Assembly (NCBI GenBank): GCA_945896765.1
Contig: CAMDEL010000003.1
Location: forward strand, 1 to 22,200
Origin: Singulisphaera sp. GP187
Lineage (GTDB): Bacteria; Planctomycetota; Phycisphaerae; Phycisphaerales; SM1A02
Reading direction: 5' to 3'
DNA: 22,200 nucleotides
Under the pieces are notes generated by a model. The model was not told the DNA's origin and did not search any database. It saw only the letters and a program-made list of their open reading frames with translations. Below are positions 1 to 6,592 of this stretch, piece by piece; position 1 is the stretch's first letter, and each line of letters opens with the position of its first letter. Made by a program: the position numbers and the translations under genes.

Positions 1-1550
1 ATTCCGCCAGATTGAATCATCGAAGCGAGCACAGGAACAACCAGCGCTTGTTGTTGAAACGACTCAGCTGGAAGCGATTTAGCCAAGACCACTGCTGCTT
101 CGAAGCGAACTCGACGATCTGCGAAGAGCAAACATTCAATGATTGGCGATCGACCACTCATCGGTGTGATCAATGTTGCAGCACCACCATTCGCGCCAAG
201 AACGCGAATGCATTCACGCGCAAGCATGACATCGCTTGCGTCAATCGCAAATCCCAGGGCCATTTGTGCAATGCGCGCGCCACTCGCTGTCCCGAAAAAT
301 TCAGCGCTGTATCGAGTTGCAAGGATTGATGACTCTGGGGATTCAGACGAATCTTCGATTTTGAGCAAACCCATGAACACTGAACGCCGAAGATCAGCTG
401 CGACATAAATCGCAAGCGCCAATTCAGAAGTTGGATCGCGGCGCAGAGCTTCTGTCGCGGTTTGAATTGCCATCGTTTCGCAATAAAGGGTGGTCGGAAT
501 CTCGACTCCCGTAAGTCCATTTCGATTGTCGTAACTCCAGACCACATTGTTTGGATCAGCTGCATAAGGAATGAGCGAAGGCGTTTGATCGAAAAACCGT
601 CTCGCCAAGGCTGTGTACTGGCTTGCGGCGTCTTGTGATGTTCCGCCGACTCTTGAGTACGCACGAAGTGCAGCGGTTCGAACATCCGCCGTCGTTGACG
701 GATTCGTCGCAAGATCAAATATGTACGGCTGGCTGCTGGGATATCCAATTTCTCCAAGCACTTCACAAACTTTTCGCTGAGTATCTGGATCTAAATCTGC
801 AAGCGCAGCGCAGAGTGGCGCGACAGCAAGTCGCTTTATTTCAACGAGCACAGAACGAGCTGAATTTGCGAGCTTCAGATTTTGGACATCTCCGAGTGCC
901 TTGAGAAGAGAATGAACCGCGAATGCACCTGCAGCCAAAAGTCTTTGACGTGAAACCATTTCTTGCCGCATTGATCCACCAAGACCTTGGACAGCCTCCT
1001 CGATGCGCAATGCATTTCGACTCGTTGCGCGAGTCCCCGCGAGGTATCGAGATTCCAGTTCAGCGACCAATTCAGCCGCACCCTCCATTCTTCTGCCACG
1101 AGTGAGTGATCGTTCTACTTTCTCGCGAATTCCTTTTACATCGATCAATTGGGCAAGTTGCTCATCTGTGATTGCAGAATCAAAGAGAGATTGAATCGAA
1201 GCATTCGCCAACGTTGCATTTCCAATCAATATGTAATGCAGCGCCATATCAAGATCGTGTGACTGAGCAGCCGTCGCAACGAATTGTCCTGCAGGATCTG
1301 TCGCCGCAGGTGCATTCTCATTCGCTGGTTCGGCGGCTGGCTCCTCGGTTGGTTCCTCGGTTGGTTCCTCGGTTGGTTCGGCGGTTGGTTCGGCGGCTGG
1401 TTCCTCGGTTGGTTCGGCGGCTGGTTGAGCAGGTGGATCCTTCGGATCATCGCCCTGCATGGTGGCGTTTGATTGCGCAGATCCGCCAATCAAACTAGCG
1501 GCAAGAACTGCAGGAAGGATCGAGAAGGAACGAAGTAGTTGGTCAAACAA
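1..1550 (-). CDS. Secreted HEAT-like/alpha-helical repeat protein, 3' end outside window
   Basis: An open frame runs without a stop from a TTG at 1550-1548 to the window edge, giving about 516 codons. I chose TTG because an AGGAGC Shine-Dalgarno lies 9 nt upstream (1565-1560) and because only this start provides a signal peptide: MFDQLLRSFS followed by a hydrophobic Leu/Ala stretch and an Ala-rich cleavage region near residue 25. The first ATG (1460) would remove all of that. Residues about 43-74 form eight (T/A)(E/A)EP tetrapeptides, a likely flexible acidic/proline linker after export. The rest is Ala/Leu-rich and helical, with segments resembling HEAT or armadillo repeats (for example VLGEIGYPSSQP, ALRAYSRVGG, CIRVLGANGG). 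I recognise no catalytic motif. Export is well supported; the repeat class is inference. It is divergent from the riboswitch cassette. Confidence 0.8.
   Translation of the reverse strand, partial: MFDQLLRSFSILPAVLAASLIGGSAQSNATMQGDDPKDPPAQPAAEPTEEPAAEPTAEPTEEPTEEPTEEPAAEPANENAPAATDPAGQFVATAAQSHDLDMALHYILIGNATLANASIQSLFDSAITDEQLAQLIDVKGIREKVERSLTRGRRMEGAAELVAELESRYLAGTRATSRNALRIEEAVQGLGGSMRQEMVSRQRLLAAGAFAVHSLLKALGDVQNLKLANSARSVLVEIKRLAVAPLCAALADLDPDTQRKVCEVLGEIGYPSSQPYIFDLATNPSTTADVRTAALRAYSRVGGTSQDAASQYTALARRFFDQTPSLIPYAADPNNVVWSYDNRNGLTGVEIPTTLYCETMAIQTATEALRRDPTSELALAIYVAADLRRSVFMGLLKIEDSSESPESSILATRYSAEFFGTASGARIAQMALGFAIDASDVMLARECIRVLGANGGAATLITPMSGRSPIIECLLFADRRVRFEAAVVLAKSLPAESFQQQALVVPVLASMIQSGG
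1327..1422 (-). repeat. Eight 12-bp tandem units encoding (T/A)(E/A)EP
   Basis: On the plus strand the units read GGTTCGGCGGCT or GGTTCCTCGGTT with small variants, eight in a row and in phase. Read on the minus strand each encodes AAEP, TAEP or TEEP. The nearly identical nucleotide units suggest expansion by replication slippage. The tract sits just after the signal peptide of the secreted protein, so it is probably a length-variable linker. Confidence 0.9.
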
Positions 1551-1559
1551 TTGAATTCT

Positions 1560-1565
1560 GCTCCT
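1560..1565 (-). promoter_or_regulatory. Shine-Dalgarno that decides a TTG start
   Basis: AGGAGC on the minus strand lies 9 nt before the TTG at 1550-1548. It is the main reason for taking that codon as the start of the secreted HEAT-like protein. Confidence 0.6.
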
Positions 1566-1718
1566 AGCGGACTTGAATGAAACGAGCCTTTGGCTCGATC
1601 GAACATGGGAATGGGTAAAAGTAGCGCATTCGCCCACTCCGTGCAATGATCACAGTCAGTGAATTTGGTATCCTCCAATCTGTGATTGATCCTCGGCACT
1701 CGTGAGCCGAGGCGTAGC
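1566..1718. other. Divergent intergenic region upstream of the riboswitch
   Basis: This gap holds the leader of the minus-strand HEAT-like gene and must hold the riboswitch promoter. An inverted repeat ATCACAG (1649-1655)/CTGTGAT (1680-1686) flanks the weak -10-like TATCCT (1669-1674). A strong hairpin CCTCGGC-ACTCGTGA-GCCGAGG (1691-1712) directly precedes the riboswitch. I see no ORF here with coding character and no convincing -35. Confidence 0.5.
1583..1597. other. Perfect 6-bp hairpin in the leader of the secreted HEAT-like gene
   Basis: CGAGCC-TTT-GGCTCG forms a perfect inverted repeat with a 3-nt loop, 33 bp upstream of the TTG start at 1550. On the minus strand only three T residues follow it, so it is a poor intrinsic terminator. 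It could be a leader stem or an operator. Function unknown. Confidence 0.4.
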
Positions 1719-1900
1719 GTGGATGGCTGGCGCCACTCATTGCTGCGAGGGAAGGCGGTGAAAATCCGCCGCGGACGCGCCGCCGTAACGGGTGGAGGAT
1801 ATTCCTCCCCAGCCCGAACCAGAGACGCCACTGGAAATTGCATTTGCAATTATCTGGGAAGGCAGGTTCGAGTGCCCGAAGCCGGAAGACCTGCATTCAC
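1719..1900 (+). ncRNA. Cobalamin (adenosylcobalamin-type) riboswitch aptamer
   Basis: The hallmark elements occur in the right order. A possible P1 pairs GTGGAT (1719-1724) with ATTCAC (1895-1900), including one G-U. Then come GGGAA (1749-1753); the stem-loop GGCGG-TGAAAAT-CCGCC (1754-1770), matching the conserved GGTGAAAATCC; a GACGCGCC...GTAA segment (1774-1788); a variable hairpin GGAGGA-TAT-TCCTCC (1794-1808); GCCACTGG (1827-1834); GGGAAGG (1856-1862); and the B12 box GCCGGAAGACCTGC (1881-1894). The aptamer is known to bind cobalamins and usually represses B12 uptake or synthesis genes when the ligand is abundant. Here it precedes a secreted dockerin-like protein instead. About 60 nt separate the B12 box from the first ATG. 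Confidence 0.93.
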
Positions 1901-1950
1901 TTTGCGCTGTCCCCTCGCGACTAGGGACCACGGTGCGTCACGCCGGCTTC
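1878..1950 (+). promoter_or_regulatory. Candidate expression platform of the cobalamin riboswitch
   Basis: GAAGCCGG (1878-1885), which includes the start of the B12 box, is perfectly complementary to CCGGCTTC (1943-1950), ending 12 nt before the ATG at 1963. A competing hairpin GTCCC (1909-1913)/GGGAC (1924-1928) lies between them. No U-tract follows either structure, which argues for control of translation rather than termination. The complementarity is seen directly; the switching mechanism is inferred. Confidence 0.45.
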
Positions 1951-1962
1951 AAACAACTCAAC

Positions 1963-2883
1963 ATGCCAATCATGCAGCGTTTCTTTTCTCGTGTCGCTCT
2001 TGCGATTTTTGTCACATTGGGTTTTCTCATATTGCCAACAAGCGCAAGCGACTTTGCGAGCAACGTCCTCTCGTATGTCGCAGGCTCAAATCCTGCAAAC
2101 GGTTTTACAAATCCTCTTGTTGCTCTTGGGCCTCCCGAAAGATTTACTGGTGAGGGAATCGCTCCAGGTGCTGTGACTCCGTTTCATCCGTGCTTCGGTA
2201 CAAATGAAATTGTTTCCATTGGCGCAGGTGGTCAGTTGACTTTGGGTTTCGATCCCCCACTGCGCAATCAAGCGAACAATCCATTTGGGATTGACTTCAT
2301 CGTGTTTGGAAATTCTTTTTTCACCGACGCCGCATATCCAAACGGAGTAGTTGGCGCGCTCGCTTCCGATGGCGGCATAATTCAAGTCACTGCAGATGGT
2401 GTCACGTGGTTTACAATTGCAAATGTTTTTGCGGACGGACTCTGCCCCACGATGGGTTGGGTCGATGCTGGTCCCTATGCAACAACGAACGGCGTGATTG
2501 CGACGGATCCCAATACTCCCGTGGATCCTGCATGGACAGCAGCGTTACTCGCAGGAAAAACATACAGCGAACTTGTCGAGATCTATCACGGATCTGCAGG
2601 AGGCGCAGGAGTCGATCTTGCAAGCGTCGGATTGACCCAAGCGATTGCGGTTCGGATCATGGTTCCAACTGGGATTCATCCGAATGTTGAAATCGATGCA
2701 GTTGCGCGAGTTCAGGCAAGCGGAAATCCTGCAGATGTAGATGGCGATGGGCTTGTGAATGGCCTTGATCTTGCAACGGTTCTTTCTGCATTTGGTACGG
2801 CATCCGCGGCGGCAGATATTGATCACAGCGGACTTGTCGATGGTTTGGATCTAGCTGCAATTTTGGCTGGATGGAGCACCTGA
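1963..2883 (+). CDS. Secreted protein with C-terminal dockerin-like repeats, under cobalamin riboswitch
   Basis: The 306-residue product starts MPIMQRFF, with a hydrophobic export segment (about residues 9-26) and probable cleavage after TSA near residue 28. A second ATG at 1972 would keep the signal peptide equally well. Residues about 35-250 look like an all-beta exported domain containing ALGPPERFTG, GGQLTLGFDPP, DFIVFGNSFF and a VTADGVTWF segment; similar strings occur in many bacterial surface proteins, and I cannot name the family from sequence alone. Residues about 257-304 are two dockerin-type Ca2+ loops (DVDGDGLVNGLDL, DIDHSGLVDGLDL). There is no Shine-Dalgarno. The gene lies directly downstream of the riboswitch and abuts the next gene. 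A role in capturing cobalamin or a B12-related ligand at the cell surface is inferred only from the riboswitch. Confidence 0.9.
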   Translation: MPIMQRFFSRVALAIFVTLGFLILPTSASDFASNVLSYVAGSNPANGFTNPLVALGPPERFTGEGIAPGAVTPFHPCFGTNEIVSIGAGGQLTLGFDPPLRNQANNPFGIDFIVFGNSFFTDAAYPNGVVGALASDGGIIQVTADGVTWFTIANVFADGLCPTMGWVDAGPYATTNGVIATDPNTPVDPAWTAALLAGKTYSELVEIYHGSAGGAGVDLASVGLTQAIAVRIMVPTGIHPNVEIDAVARVQASGNPADVDGDGLVNGLDLATVLSAFGTASAAADIDHSGLVDGLDLAAILAGWST

Positions 2884-3687
2884 ATGATGCGGCGAGCGTT
2901 CACACTTATTGAAGTGTTGGTCACGATTGGCATCATCACGCTTCTCGCTTCGCTTGCGATGCCAGGAATCAAGAGCGTGCGCGAGAGCAGTCGAAGTAGC
3001 GAATGCGCATCACGGCTTCGCCAACTTTCAATTGCTGCGCAGTCATACTCAAATGTTTTTCGAGGAGTCTTTCCGCCAGCAATACTTTTTGAAATGACTT
3101 CATCTGGAGTTCGAACCGTGGCGTGGGACTTCGTACAAGAGTCAAATGGTGAAGTGCGTCCTGGACCATTATGGTCTTTCACCGACCATCCATTTCAAGT
3201 TCAGCAGTGTCCATCATTCATCGGTTCGAGCACCTTCGGCGCGGATCCATACACAGGCTTCAATTACAACACCACATTCATCGGTGCAGAAGGTTCGTGG
3301 CCGATCATGGGAGATGGTGGTCGAGTGTTGAGCGGTTGGAGAAACGCGCGTCGTGGCTTGACGGTCAGTCAGCACAACCGTCCCGCGGAAACTGCGCTCT
3401 TTGGCGATGGCGGATGGCAAGGCGGCGCAAATAAATTTATGCGTGCACCGAGTGCGTCAGTCGAAATGGACCTAGGAATTGTCTACGCCGGTGCCCAAGC
3501 ATTTCGCCATCAAGGATGCACAAATGTTGCATGGTTGGATGGACATGTTCGCGGCGTCTGCCAACAGTGCAAGGGAATGCATGCGGCGACAAGTCCTGCA
3601 GATTCATTCCCATATCTCCAGTCGCCACTCGCATGGCCGGTGAATGGATTTCTCAGCGACGACGATTCTGCCTACGACCCGAGATAG
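2884..3687 (+). CDS. Prepilin-type N-terminal methylation/cleavage domain protein with H-x9-DG motif
   Basis: The 267-residue protein begins MMRRAFTLIEVLVTIGIIT, a type IV prepilin/pseudopilin leader with a hydrophobic helix (about 6-27). Cleavage would fall before Phe6; the -1 residue is Ala rather than the usual Gly, while Glu10 (+5) is kept. The C-terminal half carries H209-x9-D219-G220, the H-x9-DG signature of the large planctomycete pseudopilin-like family. Cys226 and Cys229 follow it and could form a disulfide or bind metal. The ATG directly follows the upstream TGA, so the two genes are probably translated together; an in-frame ATG at 2887 is an alternative. It is expected to be membrane-anchored with the C-terminal domain outside the cytoplasm. 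Its link to cobalamin comes only from operon position. Confidence 0.9.
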   Translation: MMRRAFTLIEVLVTIGIITLLASLAMPGIKSVRESSRSSECASRLRQLSIAAQSYSNVFRGVFPPAILFEMTSSGVRTVAWDFVQESNGEVRPGPLWSFTDHPFQVQQCPSFIGSSTFGADPYTGFNYNTTFIGAEGSWPIMGDGGRVLSGWRNARRGLTVSQHNRPAETALFGDGGWQGGANKFMRAPSASVEMDLGIVYAGAQAFRHQGCTNVAWLDGHVRGVCQQCKGMHAATSPADSFPYLQSPLAWPVNGFLSDDDSAYDPR

Positions 3688-3711
3688 TCACATTGAAATG
3701 CAGAGAAACGC

Positions 3712-3933
3712 ATGACGCCAATCAACATTGATCGATGTGTTTGTTATGACACGACATTCGCCGCAATTGACGCTTGGGCACGTGCGCAGTCAAGAGTCGT
3801 CACGAGAGAAGATGTCCGAAAAGAATTCGGTTGCGGCGGAGGCTGCAAACTTTGTCAGCCATACATCGCGTGCGCGCTTCGGACAGGACAGGTTGTCTTT
3901 CACGAAATCCGAGTCGAAGAAGAGATCGACTGA
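3712..3933 (+). CDS. Small BFD-like [2Fe-2S] protein
   Basis: This 73-residue protein has C9-x-C11 and C45-x2-C48, the ligand pattern of bacterioferritin-associated-ferredoxin-like (BFD) domains, with a helical spacer between. An extra Cys41 in the CGGGCKLC segment is worth noting. BFD-like domains bind a [2Fe-2S] cluster and serve as small electron donors or as modules in larger redox enzymes. The gene follows the prepilin-like gene by 24 nt and is the last gene before mutL converges, so it probably belongs to the riboswitch-led transcript. It has no signal peptide and should be cytoplasmic. Its redox partner is not visible here. Confidence 0.82.
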   Translation: MTPINIDRCVCYDTTFAAIDAWARAQSRVVTREDVRKEFGCGGGCKLCQPYIACALRTGQVVFHEIRVEEEID

Positions 3934-3950
3934 TTTGCCATCGGACGATC

Positions 3951-5795
3951 TCAGCGTCGACCGAATCGCCGCTCGATATCGCTCATTGGAATTCGAATCG
4001 AAGTTGGTCTTCCATGAGGACAATTCGTAGATCGATCAGTTGTTGCGCGATCGTCAAGCAATCGCGTGATCTCTGCAACAGAGAGTCGATCGCCACCTTT
4101 CACTGCGGCTTTGCAAGCCATCATGTCAAGAACATCAGCGAGGGCCCCTTCGCGCAGTGCAGAATCTTCAGTCGATTCGCTCGCACTTGCAAGTGCGTCG
4201 CTTGTCAGAACACGGGCGACAAATGTTGCCGCATCAACTTTGCGACCAGTCAGAAAACCTGGAAACGCATGCACGGCGACTGTTCGAGGACCCGCTGCCG
4301 TCGCTTCGATTCCGAGGCGCGCAAACAGTGGTGCGAAAGTTTCCAAATGCGCAAGAGCTTCGGGGGGAACATCCGCCATTGCAGGCACTAAGAGTCGCTG
4401 CGACATGAGATCCCCACTGCCAATACGTGCTCGAATCTCTTCGAACATCACGCGTTCGTGCAGTGCATGCTGATCAACGATGACCAGCGCATCGCCTTCG
4501 GCAAGAATCAACCACGTGTTGTCGACTTGAAGCACTTCACGAACAGCAACTGCAGGAGTTGGAAGAAGTCTCTCGTGCGGAGGAGTTTGAGTTGCAGATG
4601 TATCTCTGAGTAATGAAGGAAAGGATTGAGTGCGTGTTGCGCTTGGTCCGCTTGGCATGCTTGGCATATGTGAGATGGCCCGCGTTGTGCGTGTCGGCCA
4701 ATGACTCTGCCGCGCATGCTGCGTCGAAGTCATATCGATTGTTGTCACTGGGTCGCTCTCAGTGCTTGAGAGCAAACTCGAACCACCTGCAGTGAGATCT
4801 GCACCTCGCAGAGCATCTTGCACGGATCGATAGACCAATCTGTGCATCCAAGCAGGATTGCGCCAACGAACCTCGCTCTTTTGTGGATGCACATTGACAT
4901 CAACCATCTCAGGATCAACTTGCAGAAAGATGACGAAAACAGGCTGCAATGAAGGCTCCGCGAGTCCTCGATATGCCTCGCGTACGGCATGAATGAGCGA
5001 TCGATCAACGATGGGCCGACCATTCACCATGATGCGCTGCGTTCGACTGACCGACCGCATGCTTTCTGGACGACACGTCACGCCGATGATTCGACTTTTC
5101 AGATCATCGCCCTCTGCCTCGCCTGCGATTGTCAACGGACTTTCGCCAAGCGCATCGCCGAAGACATCGGCGACTCGACCAAAGACATCCTTTGCCGCAG
5201 CAAAGTCCAATACTTTTCGTCCACCGCTCTCCAAGCGAAATGAAACCGTTGGATGTGCGAGCGCAGCATTGCAAACAACTTCTGTTACACGCGCAGCTTC
5301 CGCTGGATCGCCTCGTAAAAACTTTCGCCGAGCAGGAACGTTATGAAACAACCCTAGAACTTCGATAGTCGTTCCAACTGTGCCTGCGGCAGGTTTCGTT
5401 TCGCTCAATTGACCGAATCGAGATTCGATCATCCACGCTTGCGAAGCATTTCTCACTGCAGAAGTGATTCGCACATGAGCAACGGATGAAATTGCACAAA
5501 GAGCCTCTCCACGAAATCCAAATGTGTTGATTCGGTTCAGGTCGTCGCTCGTGCTGATCTTGCTGGTTGCGTGAGGAGCCAACGCCAATGCAAGTTCGTC
5601 CTGAGCAATTCCGCCACCATCGTCAATAATTTCCAATCGTTCGCGTCCGCCGCCTTCGATTCGCAAGATGACCTTGGTCGCCCCAGCATCCAGAGAGTTT
5701 TCGATCAATTCCTTTGCCACGCTGGCTGGTCGTTCGACGACTTCACCGGCGGCGATTTGATTGACAAGCGCGGTTGGGAGAATCCGAATCGTCAT
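3951..5795 (-). CDS. mutL: DNA mismatch repair protein MutL
   Basis: The 614-residue protein starts MTIRILPTALVNQIAAGEVV. The frame is open for 38 further codons upstream, but MutL proteins begin at this segment. GHKL ATPase motifs are present: NSLDAGA (33-39), DDGGGI (58-63), ATSKI (76-80) and TFGFRGEAL (91-99). A Ser/Thr-rich linker (about 335-415) precedes the C-terminal dimerisation domain. That domain carries DQHALHERVMFE (441-452), matching the DQHA-x2-E-x4-E metal-binding motif, plus ACKAAVKGGD (560-569) and CPHGRP (592-597). These indicate a nicking-endonuclease MutL, as in bacteria lacking MutH. The ATG at 5795 is 20 bp from the divergent phosphoesterase start, and the 3' end converges on the BFD-like gene. 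Confidence 0.97.
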   Translation of the reverse strand: MTIRILPTALVNQIAAGEVVERPASVAKELIENSLDAGATKVILRIEGGGRERLEIIDDGGGIAQDELALALAPHATSKISTSDDLNRINTFGFRGEALCAISSVAHVRITSAVRNASQAWMIESRFGQLSETKPAAGTVGTTIEVLGLFHNVPARRKFLRGDPAEAARVTEVVCNAALAHPTVSFRLESGGRKVLDFAAAKDVFGRVADVFGDALGESPLTIAGEAEGDDLKSRIIGVTCRPESMRSVSRTQRIMVNGRPIVDRSLIHAVREAYRGLAEPSLQPVFVIFLQVDPEMVDVNVHPQKSEVRWRNPAWMHRLVYRSVQDALRGADLTAGGSSLLSSTESDPVTTIDMTSTQHARQSHWPTRTTRAISHMPSMPSGPSATRTQSFPSLLRDTSATQTPPHERLLPTPAVAVREVLQVDNTWLILAEGDALVIVDQHALHERVMFEEIRARIGSGDLMSQRLLVPAMADVPPEALAHLETFAPLFARLGIEATAAGPRTVAVHAFPGFLTGRKVDAATFVARVLTSDALASASESTEDSALREGALADVLDMMACKAAVKGGDRLSVAEITRLLDDRATTDRSTNCPHGRPTSIRIPMSDIERRFGRR

Positions 5796-5803
5796 TGTCA
5801 AAG

Positions 5804-5810
5804 TATTGTA
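5804..5810. promoter_or_regulatory. Possible shared, near-palindromic -10 element between mutL and the phosphoesterase gene
   Basis: TATTGTA reads TATTGT on the plus strand (4/6 match to TATAAT) and TACAAT on the minus strand (5/6). It lies 6 nt before the plus ATG (5816) and 9 nt before the minus ATG (5795). Transcripts starting 6-8 nt downstream would have almost no leader. No good -35 is visible on either side. Prediction only. Confidence 0.35.
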
Positions 5811-5815
5811 CGGCG

Positions 5816-6592
5816 ATGCGTGACACGGTCGTGATTGGAGATATCCACGGCTGTGGCGAAGAACTTCAAGCAATGTTCGATCGACTTCGAACTTGGGCGA
5901 GAAAATCACGCATCATTCTCATCGGAGATTTGCTTACGAAAGGACCGCGCCCCGATCTTGTGGTCGAAGAAATACTTGCTCGTCAACGAGCTGGGTGGCA
6001 GATCGATCTGGTCTGTGGAAATCACGAACCCCGGGCACTTGCGGCGCTACGACGTGCTGGACCAGATGGGCGAACGAGCGAACTTCCGCCGAGGCTTGCT
6101 GAGATGGTTGACATTCTCGCCGATGCTGATTTATTGGAAGACGCACAGGAACTTCTCCGGCGTGCGATGCGAACTCCATTTCTGCGCGGGCGCAATCCAG
6201 TTTGGACTGCGGTCCATGCAGGTGTTGATCCAGCGCTTGGATTCAAACGCACAACGCAGCGAATGCGGATGACGATCAAGTCCGCACAAGGCGAGGATGA
6301 TTGGTGGTGGAAATATGACGGAAAAGACGGTCTGCTGATCGTTGGACATAAACCACTCTCCCGCCCGCTGATTCTTCGCAGACCAGATGGACGTGCGGTT
6401 GTTGCTGCAATCGACACGGGGTGTGTGTACGGAGGTTTTTTGACCGCGTATCGCATCGGCGCAGATCGACTGCTGATGATTCCAAGCAAGCAGCGTCGTC
6501 AATTCAACTTCAAACGGCGGACGAGTCGTCGACCAACCGACAGCGCATGGCAAGCGGCATCCGTCGTCCGGGCCCGAAAGCTCTTGCGCTGA
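5816..6592 (+). CDS. Metallophosphoesterase (PP2A/ApaH-like serine/threonine phosphatase family)
   Basis: With the start at MRDTVVIGDIHG the product has 258 residues. A start 14 codons upstream is possible but would overlap mutL and add non-conserved residues. The calcineurin-like motifs appear in order: GDIHG (8-12), GDLLTKGP (37-44), GNHE (68-71), VHAG near 145 and GHKP near 193, then DTGCVYGG. They supply the usual Asp/His/Asn ligands for a di-metal centre. Relatives include bis(5'-nucleosyl)-tetraphosphatases and small bacterial protein phosphatases; the substrate cannot be told from sequence. The C-terminus is a basic Arg/Lys-rich tail (about 222-258) that overlaps the 3' end of nadE on the other strand by 83 nt. 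Confidence 0.88.
   Translation: MRDTVVIGDIHGCGEELQAMFDRLRTWARKSRIILIGDLLTKGPRPDLVVEEILARQRAGWQIDLVCGNHEPRALAALRRAGPDGRTSELPPRLAEMVDILADADLLEDAQELLRRAMRTPFLRGRNPVWTAVHAGVDPALGFKRTTQRMRMTIKSAQGEDDWWWKYDGKDGLLIVGHKPLSRPLILRRPDGRAVVAAIDTGCVYGGFLTAYRIGADRLLMIPSKQRRQFNFKRRTSRRPTDSAWQAASVVRARKLLR

Noticed and set aside
170..766. 198-residue minus-strand frame in the first gene
   Set aside because: It lies in a different frame from the long open frame that carries the signal peptide and helical repeats; the longer frame has much better coding character.
1327..1422. Tandem repeat considered as CRISPR or a regulatory iteron array
   Set aside because: Units are contiguous without spacers, in phase with the reading frame and encode a clean tetrapeptide repeat.
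1284..1472. Plus-strand frame with GWFLGWFGGW repeats, looking like a repetitive membrane peptide
   Set aside because: It is the complement of the 12-bp repeat encoding (T/A)(E/A)EP; no start signal and no independent support.
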